A DNA stretch of 35,106 nucleotides from an uncultured Clostridia bacterium. Its GTDB lineage: Bacteria; Bacillota; Clostridia; Oscillospirales; Ruminococcaceae. Below, piece after piece: positions 9,202-18,239 of this stretch. The notes beneath the pieces are model-generated. The model was given only the letters and a program-made list of their open reading frames with translations, did not search any database and was not told the origin of the DNA. The position numbers and the translations under genes were made by a program. How positions within the stretch are numbered: position 1 is the stretch's first letter; every line of letters begins with the position of its first letter. Location: positions 1-35,106 of the forward strand of contig CANQPL010000024.1 in NCBI GenBank assembly GCA_947625735.1, in the 5' to 3' direction.

Positions 9202-10476
9202 TTATTCATGCAGAATTTTTCCTGCTTTTTCGATCATATTGCAGGTAACATCAATATCCTCCTCGGAATGTGCCGCTGAAACAAACATTGCTTCAAACTG
9301 AGAGGGTGCTGTATAGATACCGCTTTCAAGCAAAAAATTAAAATATGCGGCATATTTATCTCTGTCTGATGTACACGCACTTTCATAGTCTGTGACTGCT
9401 TTATCGGTAAAAAATGCTGTCAATAATGAACCGACACGATTTACATTTATTCCCGCTTTTCTCATGGCGGCTTCCGGCTTTGCCGATTTTCTTTCCAGCC
9501 TGTCATATAAATCCGGCTGCTGTTCAATGGCAGTAAGTGTAGCAATTCCTGCGGCAACGGCAACCGGATTTCCTGAAAGCGTTCCCGCCTGATATACCGA
9601 GCCTAAAGGGGAGATACATTCCATTATTTCACGTTTGCCGCCATAGGCTGCCAAAGGCATTCCGCCGCCTACGATCTTTCCAAGGGCAGTCAGATCCGCA
9701 TTTACGCCGTAAAACTTCTGCGCTCCGCCGTCTGAAAGCCGAAAACCCGTTATCACTTCATCAAAAATCAGCAGCGCACCATATTTTTTTGAAATTTCAC
9801 GAAGATACTCCAAAAATCCTTTCTTCGGCGGAACCACGCCCATATTTGCGGCACACGGCTCAACAATAATGCACGCTATTTCATCGGGATAGGTGTCAAA
9901 CAGATCTGATACCGATTTTTTGTCATTGTATTTTGCGATCAAGGTATGTTTGGTAAAGCTTTCAGGTATACCCGCACTGTCGGGAATTGTATGAGTGATA
10001 AGACCCGAGCCGCCTTTTACGAGAAGTGAATCACAATGTCCGTGATAACACCCCTCAAATTTAATAATTTTATCTCTTCCTGTAAAACCTCTTGCGGCAC
10101 GAATTGCACTCATGACGGCTTCTGTGCCTGAGCTTACAAGCCGTACCATTTCCATAGACGGAAAATGAGCGATTATCTTTTCCGCAAGAAGAATTTCTCC
10201 TTCATGACACGCCCCGAATGTCAGTCCCTTTTCACAGGCTTTTCTGACAGCTTCTATTATTGGCGGATAGGCATGACCGAAAATATCAGGTCCCCATGAA
10301 CACACATAATCTATAAATTTATTGCCGTCAGCATCATAAATGTAACTGCCATTTGCATGATCTATAAAAAGCGGATCCCGTCCCACATTCCGAAAGGCAC
10401 GCACGGGACTGTTCACACCTCCCGGCATTAATTTTACTGCACGCTGATACAGTTTCTCAGATGTATTGGTTTTCAA
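9202..10476 (-). CDS. hemL: Glutamate-1-semialdehyde 2,1-aminomutase
   Basis: HemL converts glutamate-1-semialdehyde to 5-aminolevulinate, the second step of the C5 tetrapyrrole pathway, using PLP. The 424-residue protein has MPGGVNSPVRAF near the N-terminus, the FDEVITGFR segment that contacts the cofactor, and the PLP lysine in GKIVGGGMPL (K267). The start is set at TTG 10476, one base after the hemB stop, because AAGGAGG lies about 7 bases upstream; the longer frame from 10527 would run through hemB and adds no family sequence. It is the last gene of the siroheme block. With HemA it makes the aminolevulinate used by HemB. Intact. Confidence 0.95.
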   Translation of the reverse strand: MKTNTSEKLYQRAVKLMPGGVNSPVRAFRNVGRDPLFIDHANGSYIYDADGNKFIDYVCSWGPDIFGHAYPPIIEAVRKACEKGLTFGACHEGEILLAEKIIAHFPSMEMVRLVSSGTEAVMSAIRAARGFTGRDKIIKFEGCYHGHCDSLLVKGGSGLITHTIPDSAGIPESFTKHTLIAKYNDKKSVSDLFDTYPDEIACIIVEPCAANMGVVPPKKGFLEYLREISKKYGALLIFDEVITGFRLSDGGAQKFYGVNADLTALGKIVGGGMPLAAYGGKREIMECISPLGSVYQAGTLSGNPVAVAAGIATLTAIEQQPDLYDRLERKSAKPEAAMRKAGINVNRVGSLLTAFFTDKAVTDYESACTSDRDKYAAYFNFLLESGIYTAPSQFEAMFVSAAHSEEDIDVTCNMIEKAGKILHE

Positions 10477-10477
10477 G

Positions 10478-11455
10478 TTATATCCCTCCTTTTTCTTCGT
10501 CAAGCCAACCGCAGACGTCAAGGGCATGATAAGTTATGATAATGTCTGCACCTGCTCGCTTCATCGCCGTAATATTTTCAAGAACGATCTTTTTTTCATC
10601 TATATAGCCCATTGCTGCAGCAGCCTTTACCATTGCATATTCTCCGCTGACATTGTAAACCGCTAAGGGAAGATCAAATTTTTCACGCGCCATGCGTACA
10701 AGGTCAAGATAAGCAAGGGCAGGCTTTACCATTATCATATCCGCACCCTCTGAAATGTCCTCTGCTATCTCGCCCATGGCTTCTCTGCCGTTTGCATAGT
10801 CCATCTGATATGTCTTTCTGTCTGAGAAAGCAGGAGCAGAATCTGCCGCATCACGAAAAGGAGAATAATAACCCGATGCAAATTTTGCACTATAAGAAAG
10901 TATAGGCGTATTTACATGACCGCTTTCATCAAGAGCTTTTCTGATGTATGCGACTCTTCCGTCCATCATGTCTGACGGAGCAATAATATCCGCCCCGCTT
11001 TCTGCAAGACTGACAGCCATTTTTGCAAGCAAGGGGAGTGTTTCATCGTTTAATATCTCACCATTGCAAACCAGTCCGCAATGTCCGTGAGATGTATATT
11101 CACAAAGGCATACATCGGCAATTATCAGAATATCAGGATATTTGCTTTTTATATATCGCACTGCACGCTGTGTAATGCCGTTTTTATCGTAGGCACTGCT
11201 GCCCCTTTCGTCCTTGTGCTTTGGTATCCCGAATACAAGTATCCCGCCGATCTTACTGTTTTCTACCGATAATAAAATTTCGTCCAGCCGGTCAATAGAC
11301 CAACGGAAAATGCCCGGCATAGAGTCCACAGGCGTTTTAATATTTTCGCCTTCTTCAATAAATATCGGATAAATAAGATCACTTTTATCAATGTGCGTTT
11401 CACGGACGAGCCGCCGTATCGGTTCGCCGCTGCGCAGTCTTCTGAATCGTTTCAT
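10478..11455 (-). CDS. hemB: Porphobilinogen synthase (delta-aminolevulinic acid dehydratase)
   Basis: HemB condenses two 5-aminolevulinate molecules to porphobilinogen. The 325-residue protein carries the Schiff-base lysines in YSAKFASGYYSPFRDA and MVKPALAYLD, and a cysteine-rich metal site, CLCEYTSHGHCG, which is the zinc-binding type rather than the Asp-rich magnesium type. It begins 2 bases after the cobA/hemD stop and ends one base before hemL, so it is tightly embedded in the operon. Length is normal for the family and no damage is seen. Confidence 0.96.
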   Translation of the reverse strand: MKRFRRLRSGEPIRRLVRETHIDKSDLIYPIFIEEGENIKTPVDSMPGIFRWSIDRLDEILLSVENSKIGGILVFGIPKHKDERGSSAYDKNGITQRAVRYIKSKYPDILIIADVCLCEYTSHGHCGLVCNGEILNDETLPLLAKMAVSLAESGADIIAPSDMMDGRVAYIRKALDESGHVNTPILSYSAKFASGYYSPFRDAADSAPAFSDRKTYQMDYANGREAMGEIAEDISEGADMIMVKPALAYLDLVRMAREKFDLPLAVYNVSGEYAMVKAAAAMGYIDEKKIVLENITAMKRAGADIIITYHALDVCGWLDEEKGGI

Positions 11456-11457
11456 TT

Positions 11458-12933
11458 CTATCTTCCTTTCAGTTTTTTTATAAGACTGACAATGCCCTCT
11501 GCATTTTGTATTTCCGGTATCACAGTATTTATTCCAAATTTTGTTTTTACTTCAGAGGCTGTGGTTTTTCCCATGCAGACAGCTGTGGTATCTGTCGAAA
11601 AAGTATGTCCCTGACTATAAAAATCAGTGACCTCTGAGCGGCTGCCGAACACAATGAAATCAGTATTGATCTTATGGGGCTGTCCGTTCCTTTCACTTTT
11701 CACGTCATAAATTTTTACTTCTTTAAAAGAAATTTTATTTTGCAAAAGAATATCTGTAAGCACGGGAGAAGACTTTTCAGCACGGAGTAACAACAGGTTT
11801 TCGTTTAACTTTTTATTTTTTATAATAGCTTCCGCAAGAAATTCCGACGAGAATTTTTTCGGCACAATATCGGCATAAATTCCGTGATCTTCAAGAATTT
11901 TTGCCGTCTCTTTTCCGATAACGGCGAACCGCAGACATGATAACTTCCTTATATCAATATGCATTTTTCTGAGAATACGAAAAAATATTTCCGCACCGTT
12001 CCGACTTGTAAGCACGATCATAGTATAGGAAAAAATATCGGCGAAAGTTTCGTAAATTCTTTCCTCATTTTCATAGGAAACGATATCAGACAGGTTTTCG
12101 CAATTTACATATGCGCCATATTCTATAAGTTTTTCGGAGAGTTTATAAGCGAAATATTTTGTTCCCGTAATGGTAACGGAAATGCCGTCAAGTATCTTTT
12201 TTTCGGGAGAACACAGTTCAAAAGCAGCCGTATCACCCACAACGATAACCGCAGGAGAACATATTTTATTTGTCTTAGCAATTCCGGAAATTTCCGCAAG
12301 TCTGCCCCGAACAATATGCTGTGATCCCTTTCCGCCGTTGGAAATGACCGCCGCAGGTGTGTCGGGGGATTTTCCGTATTCTATCAGATTTCGGGCAATT
12401 TGTTCAATGTGAGCAAGTCCCATAAGAAATACAAGAGTGCCACTGAGCTTTGCATAAAGGCGGAATTGTTCGGGCAGCATATCCTCTTTTGTGTGTCCTG
12501 TAATAACATGAAAACTTCTGCTGACTTCTCTGTGTGTCACAGGGATTCCCGCCATTTCGGGAACAGCAACAGCAGAGGAAATTCCCGGAATTATCTCAAA
12601 AGGGATATTATTTTTAATTAGGAAAAGAAGTTCTTCACCGCCTCGTCCGAATACGAATGGATCACCGCCTTTCAGACGTGCAACAATTTTTCCCTGTTCT
12701 GCTTTCTGCAAAAGCATTTTATTGATTGTTTCCTGTGGGGTACTATGCATTCCCGCACGTTTTCCCACATAGATCCTTTCGCAGCTTTCAGGTAAAAAAT
12801 CAAGAAGATGTGTATCCGTCAGACTGTCAAATAAAACCACGTCACATTTTTTCAGTGCTTCCATGCCCCGTATCGTGATAAGATCATAGCTGCCGCAGCC
12901 TGCACCGATCATATATACTTTTCCCATACTCAT
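11458..12933 (-). CDS. cobA-hemD: Fused uroporphyrinogen-III methyltransferase and uroporphyrinogen-III synthase
   Basis: A 491-residue two-domain protein. Residues 1 to about 240 are the SUMT methylase (GAGCGSYDLITIRG near the start, GKRAGMHS, RLKGGDPFVFGRGGEE, PGISSAVAVPEMAGIPVTHR), which methylates uroporphyrinogen-III to precorrin-2. The rest, from about KILDGISVTITG, is a HemD-type uroporphyrinogen-III synthase, which closes the ring from hydroxymethylbilane. This fusion is common in clostridia. The ATG overlaps the hemC stop as ATGA; a second in-frame ATG two codons later is also possible. The methylase directs the operon's product to precorrin-2, thus siroheme (or cobalamin), not protoheme. 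Confidence 0.95.
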   Translation of the reverse strand: MSMGKVYMIGAGCGSYDLITIRGMEALKKCDVVLFDSLTDTHLLDFLPESCERIYVGKRAGMHSTPQETINKMLLQKAEQGKIVARLKGGDPFVFGRGGEELLFLIKNNIPFEIIPGISSAVAVPEMAGIPVTHREVSRSFHVITGHTKEDMLPEQFRLYAKLSGTLVFLMGLAHIEQIARNLIEYGKSPDTPAAVISNGGKGSQHIVRGRLAEISGIAKTNKICSPAVIVVGDTAAFELCSPEKKILDGISVTITGTKYFAYKLSEKLIEYGAYVNCENLSDIVSYENEERIYETFADIFSYTMIVLTSRNGAEIFFRILRKMHIDIRKLSCLRFAVIGKETAKILEDHGIYADIVPKKFSSEFLAEAIIKNKKLNENLLLLRAEKSSPVLTDILLQNKISFKEVKIYDVKSERNGQPHKINTDFIVFGSRSEVTDFYSQGHTFSTDTTAVCMGKTTASEVKTKFGINTVIPEIQNAEGIVSLIKKLKGR

Positions 12934-13793
12934 AGCTTTTTCACCAGCTTTTTTGCAAGCAGAAATCTTTCCTCAATAGGTGCGCTCCCTTTTACCGAAA
13001 ATTCTGCCGTATCCGATAAAGTAAGGAAAATTTTATTTTCCGAAATATACCCATAAGCGCCAAGTGGAAGTTCACAGCTCCCGCCTGTTATTTTCAGGAT
13101 ATACCGCTCAGTTTCAAATACAAGAAATGTGTCGGCATTGTTTATGGAAGAAAGATATGGGGAAATTTTTTTATCATTTTTTCTGCTTTCTATGGCTATA
13201 ATTCCCTGACACGGAGCGGGCAGGCAATCATCAATATCCAAAGTTAATACAGATGTGTTATCATCTTTTATTCCAAGGCGATCAAGTCCTGCCGCCGCAA
13301 GAATGAGAGCGTCATAATTACCGTCAAGGAGCTTTTTTATCCTTGTATCAACATTGCCTCGAATATCCGAAAAGGAAACATTAGGATACATTTTCCCGAT
13401 AAACATTCTCCGTCTTACACTGCCCGTTCCAATGGTAAAACTTTTCTCGTCACGGATATTTTCTCCCGCCCTTGTGACGATCACATCTCTCGGGTTGCCC
13501 CGCATCAGAACGGCTGAGATCGCAAGATCCTCGGGAATGTCTACGGGAAGATCCTTTGCACTATGTACGGCAATATCAATTTTTTCCTGCCGCAAAGCCT
13601 GTTCGATCTCCGTTATAAAAATGCCCTTTCCTCCGATCTGAGTAAGGGGTTTGTCAAGGATCCTATCGCCTTTTGTGGTAATGGTAACGATCTCTGTTTG
13701 TATTTCCGGAAATTTATTTTTCAGTGCGCCAGTTACCATTTCCGTCTGTGCAATTGCAAGGCGGCTTTTCCGTGTTCCTATCCGTATTGTCAT
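12930..13793 (-). CDS. hemC: Hydroxymethylbilane synthase (porphobilinogen deaminase)
   Basis: HemC polymerises four porphobilinogen units to the linear hydroxymethylbilane. The 287-residue protein opens with the conserved IRIGTRKSRLAIAQT, has the GKGIFITEIEQAL and HSAKDLP motifs, and keeps the cysteine that holds the dipyrromethane cofactor (C240 in GGSCELPLGAY). It is a little shorter than the usual 300-310. The start is fixed by the conserved N-terminus, with GAGG about 8 bases upstream. Its first 80 bases lie inside the 3' end of the upstream precorrin-2 dehydrogenase gene, in another frame. Confidence 0.95.
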   Translation of the reverse strand: MTIRIGTRKSRLAIAQTEMVTGALKNKFPEIQTEIVTITTKGDRILDKPLTQIGGKGIFITEIEQALRQEKIDIAVHSAKDLPVDIPEDLAISAVLMRGNPRDVIVTRAGENIRDEKSFTIGTGSVRRRMFIGKMYPNVSFSDIRGNVDTRIKKLLDGNYDALILAAAGLDRLGIKDDNTSVLTLDIDDCLPAPCQGIIAIESRKNDKKISPYLSSINNADTFLVFETERYILKITGGSCELPLGAYGYISENKIFLTLSDTAEFSVKGSAPIEERFLLAKKLVKKL

Positions 13794-14400
13794 ATATATC
13801 CCTCATTTCCTGCAAAAAATCATCTGTATTTTTTGGCGGTTTACCCGTCAGACACCTTTGCAGCAGTGTCTCAAGAATTTTTTTTCTGACTGTTTCATCA
13901 GGGAAAATGTCGGGCAGCTTTTTCCTGCATTCGGATATTTTTTCGGCAGTCTCTATTATGTTATCATCAATTAGGTTTTCTATTTTTTCACGCAGAAAAC
14001 GAGCAAGCAGCGGGGCTTCTCCGTCCGTTGAAACAGCAACTGTAACAGGCGCTTTTCTTACCACCGCAGGAAAATAAAAGCTGCAAAGGGACGGATCATC
14101 TACAATATTCACGGGGATATTTTTTCCTCTGCAAATTTGCGAAATACGCAGATTTACACTTCGGTCATTGGTAGCACCCACAACAAGAAATGCACTCTCT
14201 GTGTCCTCGTCAATGAACCGTCTTTTATTTATTGTTATCCCTTCTGTTTCTGCGATTTCATTACATATAAACGGAGCGATAACCGTTACCCGTGCATTAA
14301 AAAGCAAAAGCTTTCTTATCTTTCTTGCCGCCGTGTTTCCGCCGCCGACAACAACACAGTTTTTATCTGTTATATCCACAAAAAGCGGAAAAAATCCCAT
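13714..14400 (-). CDS. Precorrin-2 dehydrogenase / sirohydrochlorin ferrochelatase (CysG N-terminal type)
   Basis: This 228-residue protein matches the CysG N-terminal/Met8 family, which oxidises precorrin-2 to sirohydrochlorin with NAD and often inserts iron to give siroheme. It starts MGFFPLFVDITDKNCVVVGGGN with the nucleotide-binding GGGNTAARK (residues 19-27), and has VVGATND, the siroheme-family segment SFYFPAVVRK and STDGEAPLLARFLRE. It is the last dedicated step for the sulfite reductase cofactor, and no separate SirB chelatase is present in the window, so it may do both reactions. The tail of about 27 residues (rich in Asp, Asn, Thr) is encoded over the hemC start and is probably not part of the fold. 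Confidence 0.9.
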   Translation of the reverse strand: MGFFPLFVDITDKNCVVVGGGNTAARKIRKLLLFNARVTVIAPFICNEIAETEGITINKRRFIDEDTESAFLVVGATNDRSVNLRISQICRGKNIPVNIVDDPSLCSFYFPAVVRKAPVTVAVSTDGEAPLLARFLREKIENLIDDNIIETAEKISECRKKLPDIFPDETVRKKILETLLQRCLTGKPPKNTDDFLQEMRDIYDNTDRNTEKPPCNCTDGNGNWRTEK

Positions 14401-14404
14401 GACC

Positions 14405-15496
14405 CTACTCCTTTTTTATTGCCTTTAGCACCGCTGTAAACTCAGCCGCAGAAAGTGTCGGACGTAATTTATATAGGAAAGCATTATTTTCTGTAACCTT
14501 ATTTTCATCAAGGAATTTTTGCAGTGCCAGTGTTTTCTGCACTTCGTCACACTGCTTTTCGATAAGACTTTCGGCAAGCTCTGCACTGTGCATTTTTTTG
14601 ATATTATTATCCGCAGCCAGATGTCTGAAATAGTCAATATCTATAAGAGAAGCATTTTGCAGTCCTGCAATTTCCCTGTCAATATCATGGGGTACGGCAA
14701 GATCAATAAACAGCCTTTTTTTCGGTGTGCGGATATGCTCCTCTGCTTTTAAACGTGTGAATGTATAATGAGGACTTGCGGTTGCACTGATAACAGAATC
14801 AGCCCTGTCAATATACTCATATCTTTCCTGATAGGGTACGGCTTTTACTCGGCTGTCGGATAAAATATACCTATCGGGCGAATGCTGCCGTATGGTAACA
14901 GTCAATGTTATATTTTTGTGTGACAAAAGGTTTTTGGCTATGGTCTGCCCTATCTTTCCCGATGCGCCTACCATAAGTATATTGCTGCCGTTTTGGGCAG
15001 CCGCATTAGCGGTCAGGGTTGCAATTGATACCGAAACATTGGAAAGTGCAGTTTCTGTTTTTATCTGTTTTGCACAGGCAAACGCCGACTGAAATATGAC
15101 ATTCAGTTCACGGTTGGAATTTCCCCATTCGCAGGAATTTTTATAAGCATTTTTTGTCTGACCGAGTATCTCGTCCTCGCCTATAACCATAGAATCCACC
15201 CCGCAGCAAACACGGAACAGATGTGATATTGCTTTAGCATCACAAAAAAACATAGCTGTCTGTTTTATGACCTCGGTACTTATTCCCGAATACAGGGAAA
15301 GCAGTGAAAGGAGCTTTTCTTCCCCTCCACAGAAATACAGCTCTGTTCTGTTGCAGGTACATAGTATCACACCCGCCGATACCGAGCATTTTTTACGGAT
15401 ATCGGATAAAAACTGCCTTTGCTTTTCTGCGGAAAAACCGAATGCTCCTCTTATCTGTGCATTTGCTTTTTTATAATTGATACTGATACAATTCAT
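14405..15496 (-). CDS. hemA: Glutamyl-tRNA reductase, short form
   Basis: HemA reduces glutamyl-tRNA to glutamate-1-semialdehyde, the first committed step. Catalytic C48 lies in CTCNRTELY, the conserved GVDSMVIGEDEILGQ follows at about 100, and the NAD-binding segment NILMVGASGKIGQ is near 175. At 363 residues it is shorter than the usual 400-450, and the C-terminal dimerisation domain is reduced but ends naturally. The start is ATG with AGGAAG upstream. It begins only 15 bases after the cysA stop with no terminator or clear promoter, so the siroheme genes are probably co-transcribed with the sulfate transporter. Confidence 0.93.
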   Translation of the reverse strand: MNCISINYKKANAQIRGAFGFSAEKQRQFLSDIRKKCSVSAGVILCTCNRTELYFCGGEEKLLSLLSLYSGISTEVIKQTAMFFCDAKAISHLFRVCCGVDSMVIGEDEILGQTKNAYKNSCEWGNSNRELNVIFQSAFACAKQIKTETALSNVSVSIATLTANAAAQNGSNILMVGASGKIGQTIAKNLLSHKNITLTVTIRQHSPDRYILSDSRVKAVPYQERYEYIDRADSVISATASPHYTFTRLKAEEHIRTPKKRLFIDLAVPHDIDREIAGLQNASLIDIDYFRHLAADNNIKKMHSAELAESLIEKQCDEVQKTLALQKFLDENKVTENNAFLYKLRPTLSAAEFTAVLKAIKKE

Positions 15497-15511
15497 TGAA
15501 CATTCTTCCTG

Positions 15512-16570
15512 TCAGATAACTATCGAATTTTCGGAAAGGGTTTTGTTTTCCAGCAGATAGGCTTTATTTTCCGATGTGACAAATATGCGGTACAGAAATA
15601 CATTTACCCTTTCACCGACTCTGATTTCGGGAGAATTGAGCCCCCGATGAGCGTAGATAGTGCTTCCGTTTACGTCAATTGTCAGTTCTGTGGTATTCCC
15701 GCGGAATGCCGTCTGTAAAACAACTCCCTCCGATGCCGATGCACGATAGACAATATTTTCGCTCAGCTTTGCGACCTTTACAAACTCAGGACGAACGATC
15801 GCTTTTTCTGCATTTTCAATTTCTTCAAAGCTGTTGAATTTCCGATAATCGGTAAGAAATGATGTTCTGCCGAAAAAGGAAGCAGTAAATGCTGTCTGCG
15901 GATCACGGTACACCTCAATGGGAGTGCCTATCTGTTCGATCCTGCCTTTGTTTGTTACGATGATCCTGTCTGCCACTTCGATGGCTTCGTCCTGATCGTG
16001 TGTAACAAAAATTGCGGTAATGCCCAGCTTTGTAATTGTTTCGCGAAGCCATGTACGCAGCTCCTGCCGCACCTTTGCATCAATGGCGGCAAAGGGCTCG
16101 TCAAGCAGCAAAAGCTGAGGATTTGGTGCAATTGCTCTGGCAAAAGCGACTCTCTGCTTCTGTCCGCCCGAAAGCTGACCGGGATAACGCTTTTCCAGAC
16201 CTTTAAGCCCTATAAGCTCAATAAGCTCGCTTACCCGTTCCTGTATCTGTTTTTTGTCCGCTTTCTGCACCTTCAGACCAAAGGCAATGTTTTCATACAC
16301 AGTCATATACCGAAACAGTGCATAGTTCTGAAAGACAAATCCGATCCCTCTTTTGCTCGGGTGAATGTCATTGACGACTTTCCCGTCAATAATTATCTCA
16401 CCGCTGTCAGGTGTTTCAAGACCTGCGATCATGCGAAGTATAGTAGTCTTGCCGCTGCCGCTGGGTCCTAAAAGCCCTATAAAGCTGCCCTTTTCTATGC
16501 CGAAGCTCACGTTATCCGATGCCTTGAAATCACCGAAGCTTTTATTTATATTTTTCAGTTCAACGTACAT
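15512..16570 (-). CDS. cysA: Sulfate ABC transporter ATP-binding protein
   Basis: A 352-residue ATPase of the CysA/molybdate-type importer family, which drives sulfate (and often thiosulfate) uptake. It has Walker A GPSGSGKTT, Q-loop FVFQNYALF, signature LSGGQKQR, Walker B LLLLDEPFAAID and switch His in FVTHDQDEAIE. A C-terminal TOBE-like domain of about 115 residues follows (from IVRPEFVKV). I place the start at ATG 16570, since GAGGAG is 8 bases upstream; a GTG two codons earlier is too close to it. It overlaps the cysW stop by 11 bases, and substrate is inferred from sbp, cysT and cysW. Confidence 0.93.
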   Translation of the reverse strand: MYVELKNINKSFGDFKASDNVSFGIEKGSFIGLLGPSGSGKTTILRMIAGLETPDSGEIIIDGKVVNDIHPSKRGIGFVFQNYALFRYMTVYENIAFGLKVQKADKKQIQERVSELIELIGLKGLEKRYPGQLSGGQKQRVAFARAIAPNPQLLLLDEPFAAIDAKVRQELRTWLRETITKLGITAIFVTHDQDEAIEVADRIIVTNKGRIEQIGTPIEVYRDPQTAFTASFFGRTSFLTDYRKFNSFEEIENAEKAIVRPEFVKVAKLSENIVYRASASEGVVLQTAFRGNTTELTIDVNGSTIYAHRGLNSPEIRVGERVNVFLYRIFVTSENKAYLLENKTLSENSIVI

Positions 16571-17387
16571 CTTCACCGCTCCTCTTTCCGATATATTGGA
16601 TAACGCTCCTTATAACCAGTATCACTACAGCGATCATCACAAGAATAGATGACACTGCAAATGCCGGTACATACTTAAATTCATTGAACAGGATCTCTAC
16701 ATGGAGCGGAAGTGTATTTGTCTTTCCCCGCAGATGTCCCGAAAGCACCGACACCGCACCAAATTCGCCCATTGCTCTTGCGGTGCAGAGTACAATGCCG
16801 TACAGAAATGCCCATTTGATATGGGGAAATGTTATTTTACGGAATATCCCGAACCACCCTTCTCCCATAAGCGCCGCTGCTTCCTCCTCGTCCGTACCCT
16901 GTGCCTCCATAACGGGTATCAGCTCCCGTGAGATAAAGGGGAATGTTACAAATATGGTAGCAAGCACGATGCCCGGTACTGCAAACACAATATCAATATC
17001 CCATTTTTGTAACAGGGGATAAAGTGCGCTCTGTCTGCCGAATGTCAGCACGAATATCAGACCTGCGATAATAGGAGATACCGTTACCGGAATATCAATG
17101 ATAGTAGTAAGTATCTTTTTGCCCCGAAAGCGAAATTTGGTAATAGCCCAGGCGGCAAAAAGTCCGAAAATCGTATTGAAAAGGACGGCAAAAAATGTTG
17201 CTTCCAGTGTGAGCAGTGTCGCCTTTACCGTATATTCATCGGTCACCGCTTCACGATAGGCAGCTATGCCGTTCCGGAATGCTTCTGTAATTACCGTGAT
17301 GAGCGGCAGCACAAGCATTACTATAATAAACAGAAAGCTGATGCCGATGAGCAGCCGTTTTGTTATGCCGTTTTCCGTCTTTTTCAT
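16560..17387 (-). CDS. cysW: Sulfate ABC transporter permease CysW
   Basis: A 275-residue inner-membrane permease with about six hydrophobic segments and the cytoplasmic EAA loop, EEAAALMGEGWFGIFRKITFP, that docks the ATPase. The region ARAMGEFGAVSVLSGHLRG is characteristic of CysW. With CysT it forms the sulfate channel. The ATG at 17387 is chosen because TAGGAG lies about 8 bases upstream; the longer frame from 17408 starts inside this ribosome site. The gap from cysT is 10 bases. Intact. Confidence 0.93.
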   Translation of the reverse strand: MKKTENGITKRLLIGISFLFIIVMLVLPLITVITEAFRNGIAAYREAVTDEYTVKATLLTLEATFFAVLFNTIFGLFAAWAITKFRFRGKKILTTIIDIPVTVSPIIAGLIFVLTFGRQSALYPLLQKWDIDIVFAVPGIVLATIFVTFPFISRELIPVMEAQGTDEEEAAALMGEGWFGIFRKITFPHIKWAFLYGIVLCTARAMGEFGAVSVLSGHLRGKTNTLPLHVEILFNEFKYVPAFAVSSILVMIAVVILVIRSVIQYIGKRSGEDVR

Positions 17388-17397
17388 GGAAAAACTC

Positions 17398-18225
17398 CTA
17401 CCTTCCAAGAATTTTGCTGTTTCTTGCCTGTATGAGATTTACAAGAAACAGAATTAGGAATGCTGCCGCAAGTATCACAAGGGCGATCGCCGATGCGCTT
17501 GCATAGTCATATTCCTGCAATTCAGACATGATGATAAGGGGCGTTATCTCCGTTTCAAAAGGCTTATTTCCTGCAATAAAGACAACACTCCCGTATTCGC
17601 CTAAACATCTGCCAAATGCAAGCCCTGTGCCCGTCAATGCCGCAGGAAGAATTTCCGGCAGAATAACACGCCTGAAAATAACTGACCCCGATGCTCCCAT
17701 AGAGCCTGCCGCTTCTTCATAGGAGGGATCCAGTTTTTCAAGCACAGGCTGTACAGCACGCACCACAAAGGGAATACCGATAAACACAAGTGCTACCGTG
17801 ATACCTATTCTTGTATAAGCGATCTTTATTCCGAACCGTGAAAAAAACTGACCTATCAGTCCTTTATCAGATGTAAGCGAGGTAAGGGCGATGCCTGCCA
17901 CAGCGGTAGGCATCGCAAAGGGAAGCTCGATAAGTCCGTCAAGCAGCTTTTTCAAGGGAAAATCATATCTTACAAGCACCCATGCAAGGATAACACCCAT
18001 AACGGCATTGATAAGTGAGGCAATAAGCGCCGTCAGAAAGCTCACCTTGAAGCTCGCAAGCACACGTTCCCTTGTAATGGCAGCCCATATATCCGCAGGA
18101 CTGAGCTTTGCAGAAAAAACCACAAGAGACGCCAGCGGTATTATCACAATAAGACTTACCATTGTCAGCGTGACGCCCATTGAAAGACCAAATCCGGGTA
18201 TAACTCTTTTTCCCGATCGTTTCAT
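17398..18225 (-). CDS. cysT: Sulfate ABC transporter permease CysT (CysU)
   Basis: A 275-residue permease with about six membrane segments. PFAMPTAVAGIALTSL and the EAA loop EEAAGSMGASGSVIFRRVILP match CysT/CysU, as does RCLGEYGSVVFIAGNKPFETEI. It pairs with CysW to carry sulfate delivered by Sbp. GGAG lies about 10 bases before the ATG, and the gene begins 14 bases after the sbp stop. Confidence 0.93.
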   Translation of the reverse strand: MKRSGKRVIPGFGLSMGVTLTMVSLIVIIPLASLVVFSAKLSPADIWAAITRERVLASFKVSFLTALIASLINAVMGVILAWVLVRYDFPLKKLLDGLIELPFAMPTAVAGIALTSLTSDKGLIGQFFSRFGIKIAYTRIGITVALVFIGIPFVVRAVQPVLEKLDPSYEEAAGSMGASGSVIFRRVILPEILPAALTGTGLAFGRCLGEYGSVVFIAGNKPFETEITPLIIMSELQEYDYASASAIALVILAAAFLILFLVNLIQARNSKILGR

Positions 18226-18239
18226 CGCACGTTTACTCC

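Noticed and set aside
10477-10527. Extended N-terminus for hemL
   Set aside because: It overlaps hemB and lacks a ribosome site; TTG 10476 has AAGGAGG at good spacing.
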